Source: SIG607 sp045533195 (GTDB lineage: Bacteria; Bacillota; Clostridia; Oscillospirales; Acutalibacteraceae). From it: 36,704 nucleotides of DNA. The position numbers and the translations under genes were made by a program. Below, piece by piece: positions 13,720 to 22,579 of this stretch (its first letter is position 1; every line of letters begins with the position of its first letter). The DNA is taken from assembly GCA_045533195.1 (NCBI GenBank), contig JAZSHI010000002.1, positions 1 to 36,704 on the forward strand, given 5' to 3'. Below the pieces are notes generated by a model. That model was not told the origin of the DNA and did no database searches. It worked only from the letters and a program-made list of their open reading frames with translations.

Positions 13720-14598
13720 ATGGCAAACAGTATGACAGGCTACGGCAGAGCTCAAATGCTGATTGATAATATGGATATTACCGTTGAAATAAAAGCGGTG
13801 AATCACAGATATTTTGAACTTTCATCAAAGGTTCCCCGTTCTTACGGATTTCTCGAAGAAAAGATTTCCTCTGCTTTAAAACAGAGAATTGCCAGAGGTA
13901 AAATTGAAGTTTACGTCTCAATGGTAAATATGGGTGAAAGCGATACCCTTATTGAACTTAATAAGGAGTATGCGGACGCATATATTTCAGCGTTAAACGC
14001 CCTTGGTGACGAATACGGTATTGAAAAGGACATTACCGTTATGCGTGTTGCCCATAATAGCGAAGTATTTAAGGTTACCAAGAAACAGATTGATGAGGAG
14101 CTTATTACAAAACAGGTTCTCACCGTTCTCGATAAAGCCACCGACAACTTTATCGCTATGAGAGGTGTTGAAGGTAAACGTCTTTGCGAGGATGTGATTT
14201 CGCGAATTGAAACTATAAGCGAAAAGGTTGCTTTCATTGAAGAAAAATCTCCCGAAACTGTTCGTATTTACCGTGAAAGGCTTGAACAAAAAATCAAAGA
14301 GCTTATTGGTGATGTTCAGCTTGACGAACAGCGTATTTTGACCGAAACGGCAATTTATGCCGATAAGGTGGCAGTAGCGGAAGAAACCGTAAGACTAAAA
14401 AGTCATCTTATACAGGTTAAAGAACTTTTAGATTCAGATGAGCCTGTTGGCAGAAAGCTTGACTTTATTGTACAGGAAATGAACCGCGAAGCTAATACAA
14501 CCGGCTCTAAATCTCAGGATATTGAGATCACCAATGCCGTTGTTGATATAAAGGCGGAAATTGAAAAAATACGTGAACAGATTCAGAATTTGGAGTAA
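13720..14598 (+). CDS. yicC: YicC-family endoribonuclease
   Basis: The 292-residue protein opens with NSMTGYGRAQ, the family signature, followed by VEIKAVNHRYFELSSKVPR. It ends with the C-terminal part of the family, KLDFIVQEMNREANTTGSKS and an IKAEIEKIREQIQNLE helix. YicC proteins are hexameric RNA-cleaving enzymes involved in RNA turnover; that activity is known from other species. The ATG at 13720 gives the usual family N-terminus; the ATG at 13714 and GTG at 13711 are also in frame and nearer to GGAG at 13706. First gene of the housekeeping cluster, with remA five bases after it. Confidence 0.93.
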   Translation: MANSMTGYGRAQMLIDNMDITVEIKAVNHRYFELSSKVPRSYGFLEEKISSALKQRIARGKIEVYVSMVNMGESDTLIELNKEYADAYISALNALGDEYGIEKDITVMRVAHNSEVFKVTKKQIDEELITKQVLTVLDKATDNFIAMRGVEGKRLCEDVISRIETISEKVAFIEEKSPETVRIYRERLEQKIKELIGDVQLDEQRILTETAIYADKVAVAEETVRLKSHLIQVKELLDSDEPVGRKLDFIVQEMNREANTTGSKSQDIEITNAVVDIKAEIEKIREQIQNLE

Positions 14599-14603
14599 TT
14601 TTT

Positions 14604-14876
14604 ATGAAACTTGTTAATATTGGCTTTGGTAATATGATTTCGGCAAACAGAATGGTGGCAATAGTCAGTCCTGAATCTGCGCCTATTAAGCGTATGATAA
14701 GCGAAGCAAAAGAAAAAGGCAATCTTATCGACGCTACTCACGGCAGAAGAACAAGAGCGGTAATAATAACCGACAGTGACCATATTATTCTTACCTATCT
14801 TCAGTCCGAAACCGTAGCTAACCGAATGACCGATGAGTCGTTAGATACAGATGAAACGGGTGAAGAAAATGAATAA
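14604..14876 (+). CDS. remA: RemA (DUF370) family DNA-binding regulator
   Basis: The 90-residue protein has the full RemA pattern: LVNIGFGNMISANRMVAIVSPESAPIKR in part, GNLIDATHGRRTRAVIITDS and HIILTYLQ. In Bacillus, RemA forms octameric rings that wrap DNA and activates biofilm matrix and osmoprotection genes. The acidic tail (TDESLDTDETGEENE) is a usual variable end. It sits between yicC and gmk, the same order as in Bacillus subtilis and many Clostridia, and its last 8 bases overlap the start of gmk. Confidence 0.93.
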   Translation: MKLVNIGFGNMISANRMVAIVSPESAPIKRMISEAKEKGNLIDATHGRRTRAVIITDSDHIILTYLQSETVANRMTDESLDTDETGEENE

Positions 14877-15477
14877 AGGAAAACTTATAATTTTTTCCGG
14901 CCCATCGGGCTCGGGTAAAGATACTTTACTGGCAAAGCTTTTTGAACGTCATCCCGAAATAAAACTTTCGATTTCTTCAATTACACGTCCTATGCGAGTA
15001 GGCGAGGTGGAGGGAGAAAAATATCACTTTATTTCCCGTGAAGAGTTTGAGGAGCGTCTTTCAAATGATGAGTTTTTGGAACATAACGTATATGTAAACA
15101 ATTACTACGGCACTCCAAAACAGCCGGTAATGGACGCTATTGAAAATGGAGAAGACATTATTCTCGAAATCGACGTTAACGGCGCCGCTGTGGTAAGAGG
15201 AAAAATGAAGGATGCAATAAGTATATTTATAATGCCGCCTTCATACGAAGAGTTGAAACGCAGACTTACGGGCAGAGGAACCGACAGCAGTGAGGTTATA
15301 GAACAAAGACTTAGCGCTGCCCTAAAAGAAATTGAACGTGCTAAAGAGTACGACTTTATTGTTACGAATGATATTATTGACCGTGCAGTTGATGATATTC
15401 TTCATATAATACTTGCCAATCGTTTATCATACGACAGGCAAAAAGATTTTATTGATGAGGTGCTTAAAAAATGTTAA
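14869..15477 (+). CDS. gmk: Guanylate kinase
   Basis: The 202-residue enzyme converts GMP and ATP to GDP and ADP. The P-loop FSGPSGSGKDTLL (residues about 9-21), the GMP site SSITRPMRVGEVEGEKYHFIS in part, the EHNVYVNNYYGTP segment and the lid RLTGRGTDSSEVIEQRL are all there. The P-loop has KD where many family members have KS or KT, a common variant. The ATG at 14869 overlaps the remA stop; the upstream frame extension is not needed. The stop overlaps the rpoZ start. Confidence 0.95.
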   Translation: MNKGKLIIFSGPSGSGKDTLLAKLFERHPEIKLSISSITRPMRVGEVEGEKYHFISREEFEERLSNDEFLEHNVYVNNYYGTPKQPVMDAIENGEDIILEIDVNGAAVVRGKMKDAISIFIMPPSYEELKRRLTGRGTDSSEVIEQRLSAALKEIERAKEYDFIVTNDIIDRAVDDILHIILANRLSYDRQKDFIDEVLKKC

Positions 15478-15653
15478 ATCCCGCTATTGGTAAACTTATT
15501 CAGAATTGCGATAACCGTTACAGCCTTGTGCTCAACATCGCTAAAGAAGCAAGAGAAATTGCTGACGAAGCTGTTGCAAAGGAAGAGATTATTCTCGAAA
15601 AGCCTGTTTCTCTTGCAATTAACAAAATTGCAAACGAGCGTGGACTTCTGTAA
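15471..15653 (+). CDS. rpoZ: RNA polymerase omega subunit
   Basis: A 60-residue protein with MLNPAIGKLIQNCDNRYSLV and AKEAREIADEA, then KPVSLAINKIANERGLL in part. Omega helps RNA polymerase assemble. It matches the usual small omega of Clostridia and sits in its usual place between gmk and priA. Its start overlaps the gmk stop by 7 bases, so the two are translationally linked. Confidence 0.92.
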   Translation: MLNPAIGKLIQNCDNRYSLVLNIAKEAREIADEAVAKEEIILEKPVSLAINKIANERGLL

Positions 15654-15691
15654 TCGGTAAAAATTTTTAAAAAAGGATAGGAGGTGTCTGT

Positions 15692-18118
15692 ATGAGAAAA
15701 ATTGCAAAGGTCGTTATCGACGGCGCTACGTCTCAATTTGACAGACAGTATTCCTATCTTTTGCCTGAAAATCTATCTGATAAATGTCAGGCAGGTATGA
15801 GGGTTTTGGTTCCTTTTGGACGCTCTAACCTAAAAAAACAAGGCTTTGTTATGAAAACCGAAGAGTCTTTAAATTGTGAAGGTTTAAAATCGGTGATAAG
15901 TCTTTTTGATTCTTCGCCTATTCTTAATGATGAAATGATAAAGCTTTGCGAGTGGATGAGAAATCAGACCTTCTGTACCTATTTTGATGCCATTCATTCC
16001 ATTATTCCTGCAGGAATAGGAATGAAGTTTGTTGAGACGCTGTCAGCTAACAAAGATTTTGATGTAGATACTCTTTGTGAAACCGAAAAAGCAGTTTATA
16101 TTTACGTTCTCAATAAAGGAACTGTTAAATCGGATGCTCTGCTTAAAAGTCTCAACTTAACAGATGATTCGCTGATAAATTCCCTTGTTAAAAAAGGTTC
16201 CCTTATAAGAGAAAATGACGCTGTGCAAAAAATAGGTGACGCTACTATGAAAATGGCTCACCTGAAGGTAGGCTCTGATGAACTTAGCAGCTATTCTATT
16301 ACTGCAAAACAGAGCCTTGTAACCGATTATCTGTCGTGTGCAGGCGATACATCTGTAAAGGAGCTTATGTACTATACGGGGGTTAGTGTATCGGTAATAG
16401 AAACACTATGTAAGAATCAAGTTATTTCTCTTTATGAAAAAGAGGTTTTTCGTTTGCCCCATAGCTTTAGCGAAAACGGTGAGAGAAGCGATATAATGCT
16501 TACCGAGTCACAACAGAAGGCATATGAAGAATTAAGCGGAAATCTTAATAAAGAGGGCGGCGCTTGTTCTCTATTATACGGTGTAACGGGAAGCGGTAAA
16601 ACGCAGGTTTTTTTAAAGCTGGTGGATACCGTTATAGATTCCGGCAAGGGTGTAATTATTATGGTGCCCGAAATTTCCCTTACTCCGCAAACCCTTTCGC
16701 TTTTTGGAAAACGTTACGGCAATAAAGTGGCTGTTTTTCATAGCGCTATGTCTCAGGGGCAGAGAATGGATGAATGGAAAAGGGTTAAAAACGGTCAGGC
16801 GGTGGTGGCAATCGGCACACGTTCTGCAGTTTTTGCTCCCGTTAAAAATCTTGGCTTAATTGTTATGGACGAGGAACAGGAGCATACCTACAAATCGGAA
16901 AGCTCTCCCCGTTTTCATGCCCGTAATATTGCTAAATTCAGAGTTAACTTTCATAATTCGCTGTTGTTACTTGCTTCTGCCACACCTTCTATGGAATCAT
17001 ACTATAATGCCTTAAACGGCAAATATTCTCTCCATAAACTTACCGATAGATTTGGAAGCGCTCAACTTCCCGATGTTTCCACCGTGGATATGAAATCTGA
17101 AATTTTTTCAGGTAACAGCGGATGTATCAGCAGAAGATTGGCGGATGAAATTGATACTGTTTTAGCTAACAAAAAACAGGCAATTCTGCTTCTTAACAGA
17201 AGGGGATATAATACCTATATTTCCTGTCCTGTATGCAGTTATGTTGCCACGTGCCCAAACTGTAGTATTTCCCTTACGTATCATTCGGCTAACAAACGTA
17301 TGATGTGCCATTACTGCGGATATTCCGAGCCCGTTTCTAAAAAATGTCCCGAATGTTCAAGCGAACATCTCAGGTTTTATGGAATGGGAACTCAAAAGGT
17401 TGAAGATGAACTGAATTTGCTTTTTCCAAAAGCTAAAGTGTTAAGGCTTGATGCTGACAGTACTATGTCGAGGGATTCCTTTAGTGCATATTTAAGACGT
17501 TTTGCAAATGGCGAATATGACATAATGCTGGGCACACAAATGGTGGCAAAGGGACTTGATTTTCCTAATGTTACTCTTGTTGGAGTTATCGGTGCCGATC
17601 AGGCTATGTTCAGCGAAGACTTTAGAAGCTTTGAACGTACTTTTTCGCTGCTTACACAGGTTGTTGGACGTGCCGGCAGGGGAGATTATGAGGGTAAAGC
17701 AATTATTCAGACTATATCTCCCGATAGTAATATTATTCACCTTGCCGTGCGTCAGGATTATGATGCTTTTTATAATGACGAGATATTAACCAGAAAAATG
17801 ATGGTATATCCGCCGTTTTGTGATATTGCCGTACTGTCGGTTTCCTCTGTAGAGAGAGAGGTTGCCCGAGCTACGGTAAATAAGATATTTGAAAATATTA
17901 AAGAACTATTGGATAACGAATTTAAGGATGTAAAACTTCATATTCTCGGCCCGTCTGCTGCGGCTGTGCCTAAAATTAATTTAAGATACCGTTTCAGAAT
18001 GATAATTAAATGCAGATTTAATGCAAGATTTCGTGAAATGATTAAAAAGGCTATGTCGGTTAAGCGGAAAGGCGATGTGTCGGTGAATATTGACGTTAAT
18101 CCTGAATCGGTTATTTAG
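15692..18118 (+). CDS. priA: Primosomal protein N' (replication restart helicase PriA)
   Basis: The 808-residue protein has the PriA N-terminal DNA-binding part (FDRQYSYLLPENL, GMRVLVPFG), helicase motif I LYGVTGSGKTQVFL (near residue 295), motif II VMDEEQEHTYKS (DEEQ rather than the common DEEH), and helicase motifs SATPSMES, LLNRRGYN and QVVGRAGRGDYEG. Eight Cys between the two lobes (CPVCSYVATCPNC, MCHYCGYS, CPECSSEH) bind two zinc ions. PriA loads DnaB at stalled forks. Strong AGGAGGTG before the ATG. The gene leads into def after 8 bases. Confidence 0.96.
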   Translation: MRKIAKVVIDGATSQFDRQYSYLLPENLSDKCQAGMRVLVPFGRSNLKKQGFVMKTEESLNCEGLKSVISLFDSSPILNDEMIKLCEWMRNQTFCTYFDAIHSIIPAGIGMKFVETLSANKDFDVDTLCETEKAVYIYVLNKGTVKSDALLKSLNLTDDSLINSLVKKGSLIRENDAVQKIGDATMKMAHLKVGSDELSSYSITAKQSLVTDYLSCAGDTSVKELMYYTGVSVSVIETLCKNQVISLYEKEVFRLPHSFSENGERSDIMLTESQQKAYEELSGNLNKEGGACSLLYGVTGSGKTQVFLKLVDTVIDSGKGVIIMVPEISLTPQTLSLFGKRYGNKVAVFHSAMSQGQRMDEWKRVKNGQAVVAIGTRSAVFAPVKNLGLIVMDEEQEHTYKSESSPRFHARNIAKFRVNFHNSLLLLASATPSMESYYNALNGKYSLHKLTDRFGSAQLPDVSTVDMKSEIFSGNSGCISRRLADEIDTVLANKKQAILLLNRRGYNTYISCPVCSYVATCPNCSISLTYHSANKRMMCHYCGYSEPVSKKCPECSSEHLRFYGMGTQKVEDELNLLFPKAKVLRLDADSTMSRDSFSAYLRRFANGEYDIMLGTQMVAKGLDFPNVTLVGVIGADQAMFSEDFRSFERTFSLLTQVVGRAGRGDYEGKAIIQTISPDSNIIHLAVRQDYDAFYNDEILTRKMMVYPPFCDIAVLSVSSVEREVARATVNKIFENIKELLDNEFKDVKLHILGPSAAAVPKINLRYRFRMIIKCRFNARFREMIKKAMSVKRKGDVSVNIDVNPESVI

Positions 18119-18126
18119 GAGGATTT

Positions 18127-18564
18127 ATGGCTATTCGTGAAATAACTAAATACGGTAAAGACGAAATTCTTCGTAAGGTTTGCCGTACTCAACTGAATTT
18201 TGATGACCGCCTTGCTCAAATTCTTGACGATATGGCAGATACTATGTATGATGCTGACGGAGTAGGACTTGCCGCTCCTCAGATAGGTATTCTTCGCCGT
18301 TTTTGTGTTATAGATATAGGGGAGGGCATAGTCGAACTGATTAACCCTGTAATTATGGAAACAAAAGGGCAGCAGTGCGGTCAGGAAGGCTGTCTTTCCG
18401 TACCTGGAAGATACGAGGACGTAAAGCGTCCGATGTATGTTAAGGTTAGAGCGCAAAACCGTAAAGGCGAAAATATAATTGTTGAAGGCGAAGGTCTTAT
18501 GGCACGTGCCCTTTGCCACGAAATAGACCATCTTGACGGCGTACTTTTTGTAGATAAGGTTTAA
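18127..18564 (+). CDS. def: Peptide deformylase
   Basis: The 145-residue metalloenzyme removes the formyl group from the start Met. The three family motifs are clear: GVGLAAPQIG (about residues 42-51), EGCLSVPG (about 88-95, metal Cys) and HEIDHLDG (about 129-136, metal His-His and catalytic Glu). The ribosome site AGGAGG overlaps the priA stop. It is followed closely by fmt, the enzyme that adds the formyl group, which is the usual pairing. Confidence 0.96.
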   Translation: MAIREITKYGKDEILRKVCRTQLNFDDRLAQILDDMADTMYDADGVGLAAPQIGILRRFCVIDIGEGIVELINPVIMETKGQQCGQEGCLSVPGRYEDVKRPMYVKVRAQNRKGENIIVEGEGLMARALCHEIDHLDGVLFVDKV

Positions 18565-18574
18565 TGAGGTATTT

Positions 18575-19516
18575 ATGAAGATAGTATATATGGGAACTCC
18601 CGACTATGCGGTGCCCACACTTGAAGCTCTTATAAACGACGGTCACACTGTTGAGGCTGTTTTTTGTCAGCCCGATAAACCGGTAGGAAGAAAAAGGATT
18701 ATGACTCCGCCTGCAGTTAAGGTTTTTGCTTTAAGTAAAGGCTTAAAGGTTTATCAGCCCGACTCACTTCGTTCGGACGAGGTATATGAGCTTTTAAAAG
18801 AAATTTCTCCTGAAGTTATCGTGGTGGTTGCATACGGAAAAATCCTCCCTGAAAGAATACTTAATATCGCGCCATTAGGCTGTATAAACGGACATGGCTC
18901 AATTTTGCCTAAATACCGAGGTGCCGCACCTATACAGTGGGCTGTAATAAACGGTGAAACCGAAACAGGCATTACCGCTATGTTTATGGATAAAGGCATT
19001 GATACAGGTGATATATTAAAAATCAGCAAAACAAAAATAGGTGAAAATGAAACGGCTGAGGAGCTTTTCAACAGACTTTCTATTATTACCGCCCAGCTTT
19101 TAACCGAAACTCTTCGTGAAGTAAAAGAGGGTAAGATAACCCCCGTAAAACAGAATGAAGAAGAGGCAACCTATGCGCCTATTATAAATAAAGAAATGGC
19201 TTTGATTGATTTTTCGAAATCGGCTAAAGAAATTTTTAATGCAGTAAGAGGCTTTAATTCTTGGCCAGTTGCTTTCTGTATGTATGAAGGTAAAAGACTA
19301 AAGATTTTCTCCTGCAAGGTTAACGGTTCTTCCGATTTGCCTTACGGTACGGTATCAAACAGCGAAAAACTTTCGGTTGTTTGCGGAGACGGCAAATGTA
19401 TTGAGCTTTGTGAAATTCAACTCGAAGGCAGTAAAAGAATGACTGCAGAGGAATTTTTAAAAGGCAAAAAAATCCCTGTCGGAACTGTTTTAATCGGCGG
19501 TGAGCAACGTGGCTGA
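18575..19516 (+). CDS. fmt: Methionyl-tRNA formyltransferase
   Basis: The 313-residue enzyme adds a formyl group to initiator Met-tRNA from 10-formyl-tetrahydrofolate. The N-terminus MGTPDYAVPTLEAL, the catalytic GHGSILPKYRGAAPIQWA (Asn before it and His near residue 109) and the C-terminal RGFNSWPVAF match the family. Its supply of formyl groups links it to the formate made by the pfl genes in this window. It ends 8 bases inside the rsmB start region. Confidence 0.96.
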   Translation: MKIVYMGTPDYAVPTLEALINDGHTVEAVFCQPDKPVGRKRIMTPPAVKVFALSKGLKVYQPDSLRSDEVYELLKEISPEVIVVVAYGKILPERILNIAPLGCINGHGSILPKYRGAAPIQWAVINGETETGITAMFMDKGIDTGDILKISKTKIGENETAEELFNRLSIITAQLLTETLREVKEGKITPVKQNEEEATYAPIINKEMALIDFSKSAKEIFNAVRGFNSWPVAFCMYEGKRLKIFSCKVNGSSDLPYGTVSNSEKLSVVCGDGKCIELCEIQLEGSKRMTAEEFLKGKKIPVGTVLIGGEQRG

Positions 19517-20774
19517 TGCAAGAAAAATTGCAGCTTTAGGACTTTTAAGGGTAGAAAAGGACAGCGCTTATTCAAATATTTTGCTTTCTTCTCTTTTTGA
19601 GGAGTTTAATGCTTCAAAGGAAGATAGGTCGTTAGCGTCAGCTATTTTCTACGGCGTACTTGATAGACAAATTACCCTTGACTACTATATAAATAAATAT
19701 AGCAAAATTCCTGCTAAAAAACTTTCTCCATACACACGTCAGGTTTTACGCAGCGCTTTTTATCAAATGTATTTTATGGACAAAATCCCCGTTAGTGCGG
19801 CGGTTAATGAGGCGGTAAAGCTTGTTAAAAATTCCGATGAAAACAAAAATTTCGGATACGTTAATGCTGTTTTACGAAATGCTTCAAAGGAAAAACTATC
19901 TTTACCTGACGGCAGAGATTTATATTCGATTTCGGTGAGGTATTCCTGTCCGCAGTGGATTTTATCCGCTCTGGTAAATGACTACGGTATTGAGAGAACG
20001 GAGGAAATACTAAAAACCTTCCTTAGTCCTGCAAAAGTTTTTTTAAGAACAAATACCCTTAAAATTTCTTCGAATAAGCTTCTTGAACTATTCAACGAAA
20101 ATGAAATTTCTGCAACATTAATTGACGAAAACACATTTGAGCTTACTTCGGGAATAGATTTTTCTAAAAATAAGTTATTTAGCGAAGGTCTTTTTCACAT
20201 TCAGGATATTTCATCTCAAAAATGCGCCGAAGCGCTTCTTGCAAAAAGCGGAGAAAGAATACTTGATGTGTGTTCAGCCCCCGGTGGAAAGTCATTTACT
20301 GTTGCCGAAGTTATGGAGGATAGCGGTGAAATAATTTCCTGTGATTTGTATGAAAACAGAGTGTCTCTTATAAAAAAAGGTGCACATCGATTAGGCATTA
20401 AATCTATAACCGCAATAAAAAATGATGCTACGGTTTATAACAGTCGGTTAGGCGAGTTTGATGCGGTACTGTGTGACGTGCCCTGTTCGGGCTTCGGAGT
20501 TATACGCAGAAAACCTGAAATAAAATATAAGCCTATAACCGACTTTAATGAACTTCAGGATATTCAGCTAAATATCCTAAAGACTTCTGCAAATTATGTT
20601 AAAAAAGACGGCAGACTTCTTTATTCGACTTGTACTTTAAGAAAGGCGGAAAACGAAGGCATTGTTGAGCAGTTTTTGAAGGATAATAGTGATTTTAACT
20701 GCGAGTATATGCATACATTTATTCCTTCTGCTAATAACGACGGATTTTTTCACGCAATGCTTAAACACAGATGA
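19509..20774 (+). CDS. rsmB: 16S rRNA (cytosine-967-C5) methyltransferase
   Basis: The about 421-residue protein has the N-terminal NusB-like RNA-binding domain (ARKIAALGLLRVEKD through VNAVLRN) and a SAM-dependent methyltransferase domain: CSAPGGKSFTVAE (about residue 254), DVPCSGFGVIRRKPE with the first Cys, and LLYSTCTLRKAENE with the catalytic Cys. It methylates C967 of 16S rRNA. GTG at 19509 is preferred over GTG at 19500, because GGCGGTGAG just before it can act as ribosome site. The gene overlaps fmt by 8 bases. Confidence 0.93.
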   Translation: MADARKIAALGLLRVEKDSAYSNILLSSLFEEFNASKEDRSLASAIFYGVLDRQITLDYYINKYSKIPAKKLSPYTRQVLRSAFYQMYFMDKIPVSAAVNEAVKLVKNSDENKNFGYVNAVLRNASKEKLSLPDGRDLYSISVRYSCPQWILSALVNDYGIERTEEILKTFLSPAKVFLRTNTLKISSNKLLELFNENEISATLIDENTFELTSGIDFSKNKLFSEGLFHIQDISSQKCAEALLAKSGERILDVCSAPGGKSFTVAEVMEDSGEIISCDLYENRVSLIKKGAHRLGIKSITAIKNDATVYNSRLGEFDAVLCDVPCSGFGVIRRKPEIKYKPITDFNELQDIQLNILKTSANYVKKDGRLLYSTCTLRKAENEGIVEQFLKDNSDFNCEYMHTFIPSANNDGFFHAMLKHR

Positions 20775-20789
20775 AAGGCGGTGAGTTTT

Positions 20790-21830
20790 TTGGAAAAAAT
20801 AGATATTAAATCAATGACCGAAGATGAAATTAAAGAATATTTAAAAGAAATCGGTCAGCCTTCTTTCAGGGCAGGGCAGATATTTAAGTGGCTTCACACC
20901 GGCATATCTTCCTTTGATGAAATGACAAATATTTCCAAAGAACTCAGAGCTCATTTAGATGAAAATTTTTATATTGCAAACGTTCAGATAGTTAGACGCC
21001 TTGAATCAAGTATTGACGGCACAGTCAAATATCTTTACCGTCTTTATGACGGCGAAACAATTGAATCGGTGCTTATGAAATATAATCACGGATATACAGT
21101 TTGCATATCCACTCAGGTAGGTTGTCGAATGGGCTGTAAGTTTTGTGCTTCGGGAATCGGAGGACTTAAAAGAAATCTTACTGCTTCTGAAATGCTCTCC
21201 CAGCTTACAAGAGCGCAAATTGATAACAACATTCGCGTGTCAAATGTAGTTATGATGGGTATGGGCGAACCCCTTGATAATTTTGAGAACAGCGTAAGAT
21301 TTCTCAAACTTGTTTCCCACCCCGGTGGTATGAATATAGGACTCAGACATATTTCTCTTTCAACCTCAGGCGTGGTTGAAGGAATTTATAAGTTAGCTAA
21401 TGAAAATTTACCTATCACTCTTTCGATATCCTTACACGCTCCAAGCGATGAAATACGAAGCAAAACAATGCCTGTAAATAATAAATGGAACATTGAAACG
21501 CTGCTTAAAGCTTGTAAGGACTATCAGAAGGTTACAACAAGACGTATTTCCTTTGAATATGCTATGATTAAGGATGTTAACGACACGAAGGAACATGCAA
21601 AGCTTCTTGCAAAACGTCTTAAGGGAATAATGTGCCATGTAAATCTTATACCGGCAAATCCCGTTGTTGAAACTGATTTTACAAAATCTGATAGTATAAA
21701 AATAGAAAACTTCAAAAATACACTTGAAGGTTTAGGTATAACTGCTACCATCAGGCGTACTCTTGGAGCTGATATAAACGCTTCCTGCGGTCAGTTAAGA
21801 CGCGCAGAACAAAGAAAGGAGGATGTATAA
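20790..21830 (+). CDS. rlmN: Dual-specificity RNA methyltransferase RlmN (radical SAM)
   Basis: The about 346-residue radical SAM enzyme methylates C2 of A2503 in 23S rRNA and A37 in some tRNAs. The iron-sulfur site is GCRMGCKFCASG (CxxxCxxC), with downstream VMMGMGEPLDN and the C-terminal SCGQLR that holds the second catalytic Cys. The start is uncertain: AAGGCGGTGAG (20775-20785) looks like a ribosome site, which favours the TTG at 20790; a GTG at 20781 lies inside that site. The stop is one base before stp. Confidence 0.93.
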   Translation: MEKIDIKSMTEDEIKEYLKEIGQPSFRAGQIFKWLHTGISSFDEMTNISKELRAHLDENFYIANVQIVRRLESSIDGTVKYLYRLYDGETIESVLMKYNHGYTVCISTQVGCRMGCKFCASGIGGLKRNLTASEMLSQLTRAQIDNNIRVSNVVMMGMGEPLDNFENSVRFLKLVSHPGGMNIGLRHISLSTSGVVEGIYKLANENLPITLSISLHAPSDEIRSKTMPVNNKWNIETLLKACKDYQKVTTRRISFEYAMIKDVNDTKEHAKLLAKRLKGIMCHVNLIPANPVVETDFTKSDSIKIENFKNTLEGLGITATIRRTLGADINASCGQLRRAEQRKEDV

Positions 21831-21831
21831 T

Positions 21832-22557
21832 ATGCAGATAGTAGGAAAAACCGATGTGGGAACTGTCAGAGAAAGCAATCAGGATGCTTTTTTCTATAAT
21901 ACTTTATCTGAAAATGCCTTTTTTGCTATAGTTTGTGACGGAATGGGCGGTGCCAATGCCGGTAATGTGGCAAGTGACTTGGCTGTTCGAACCATTTCTG
22001 ATTATCTTAAAAGGTCGTATAAGGACGGAATGTCTTCAAAGCAGATTGAAAGCATTCTCCGTTCGGCTATAGTAACAGCAAATTCGACTGTATTCGAAAT
22101 GTCTCAAAAGGATAATAGCCTTTTGGGAATGGGAACTACCGTTGTTCTTTTGTTTGTTGAAGGCAATACGGGTTATGTTCTTAATATAGGTGACAGCCGC
22201 TTGTATATATATACATCAGAAAATTTAAAGCAGATAACCGTTGATCATTCAATTGTGCAAAATATGATAGACAGCGGTAAAATAACTCCTGATGAAGCAA
22301 AAAATCATCCCAACAAAAATATAATTACAAGAGCTCTCGGTGTTAACGAAGAGGTTAATGCTGATATGGACTTTATAACCTTAAATGCTGAGGATATAGT
22401 TCTTTTGTGCAGCGACGGTTTGACAAATTATGTCAGCGACGAGGAAATTTCCGAAATTCTTCTTGATTTTGATGAAAATACAGCATCTAAACTTATTGAT
22501 AAGGCAAATCTTGGTGGCGGCGGAGATAATATCACCGCTGTAGCAGTTAAAATATAA
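21832..22557 (+). CDS. stp: PPM-family Ser/Thr protein phosphatase
   Basis: The 241-residue phosphatase (also called PrpC) reverses phosphorylation by PrkC, the next gene. Metal-binding motifs: RESNQDAFF (residues about 14-22), CDGMGGANAG, the central GDSRLY, LLCSDGLTNYVSD and the late GGGGDNITAV. AGGAGG precedes the ATG by 9 nt. The in-frame GTG upstream overlaps rlmN and is not preferred. It is separated from prkC by 22 bases. Confidence 0.95.
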   Translation: MQIVGKTDVGTVRESNQDAFFYNTLSENAFFAIVCDGMGGANAGNVASDLAVRTISDYLKRSYKDGMSSKQIESILRSAIVTANSTVFEMSQKDNSLLGMGTTVVLLFVEGNTGYVLNIGDSRLYIYTSENLKQITVDHSIVQNMIDSGKITPDEAKNHPNKNIITRALGVNEEVNADMDFITLNAEDIVLLCSDGLTNYVSDEEISEILLDFDENTASKLIDKANLGGGGDNITAVAVKI

Positions 22558-22579
22558 TGGGGCGAAAGGATTTATACTG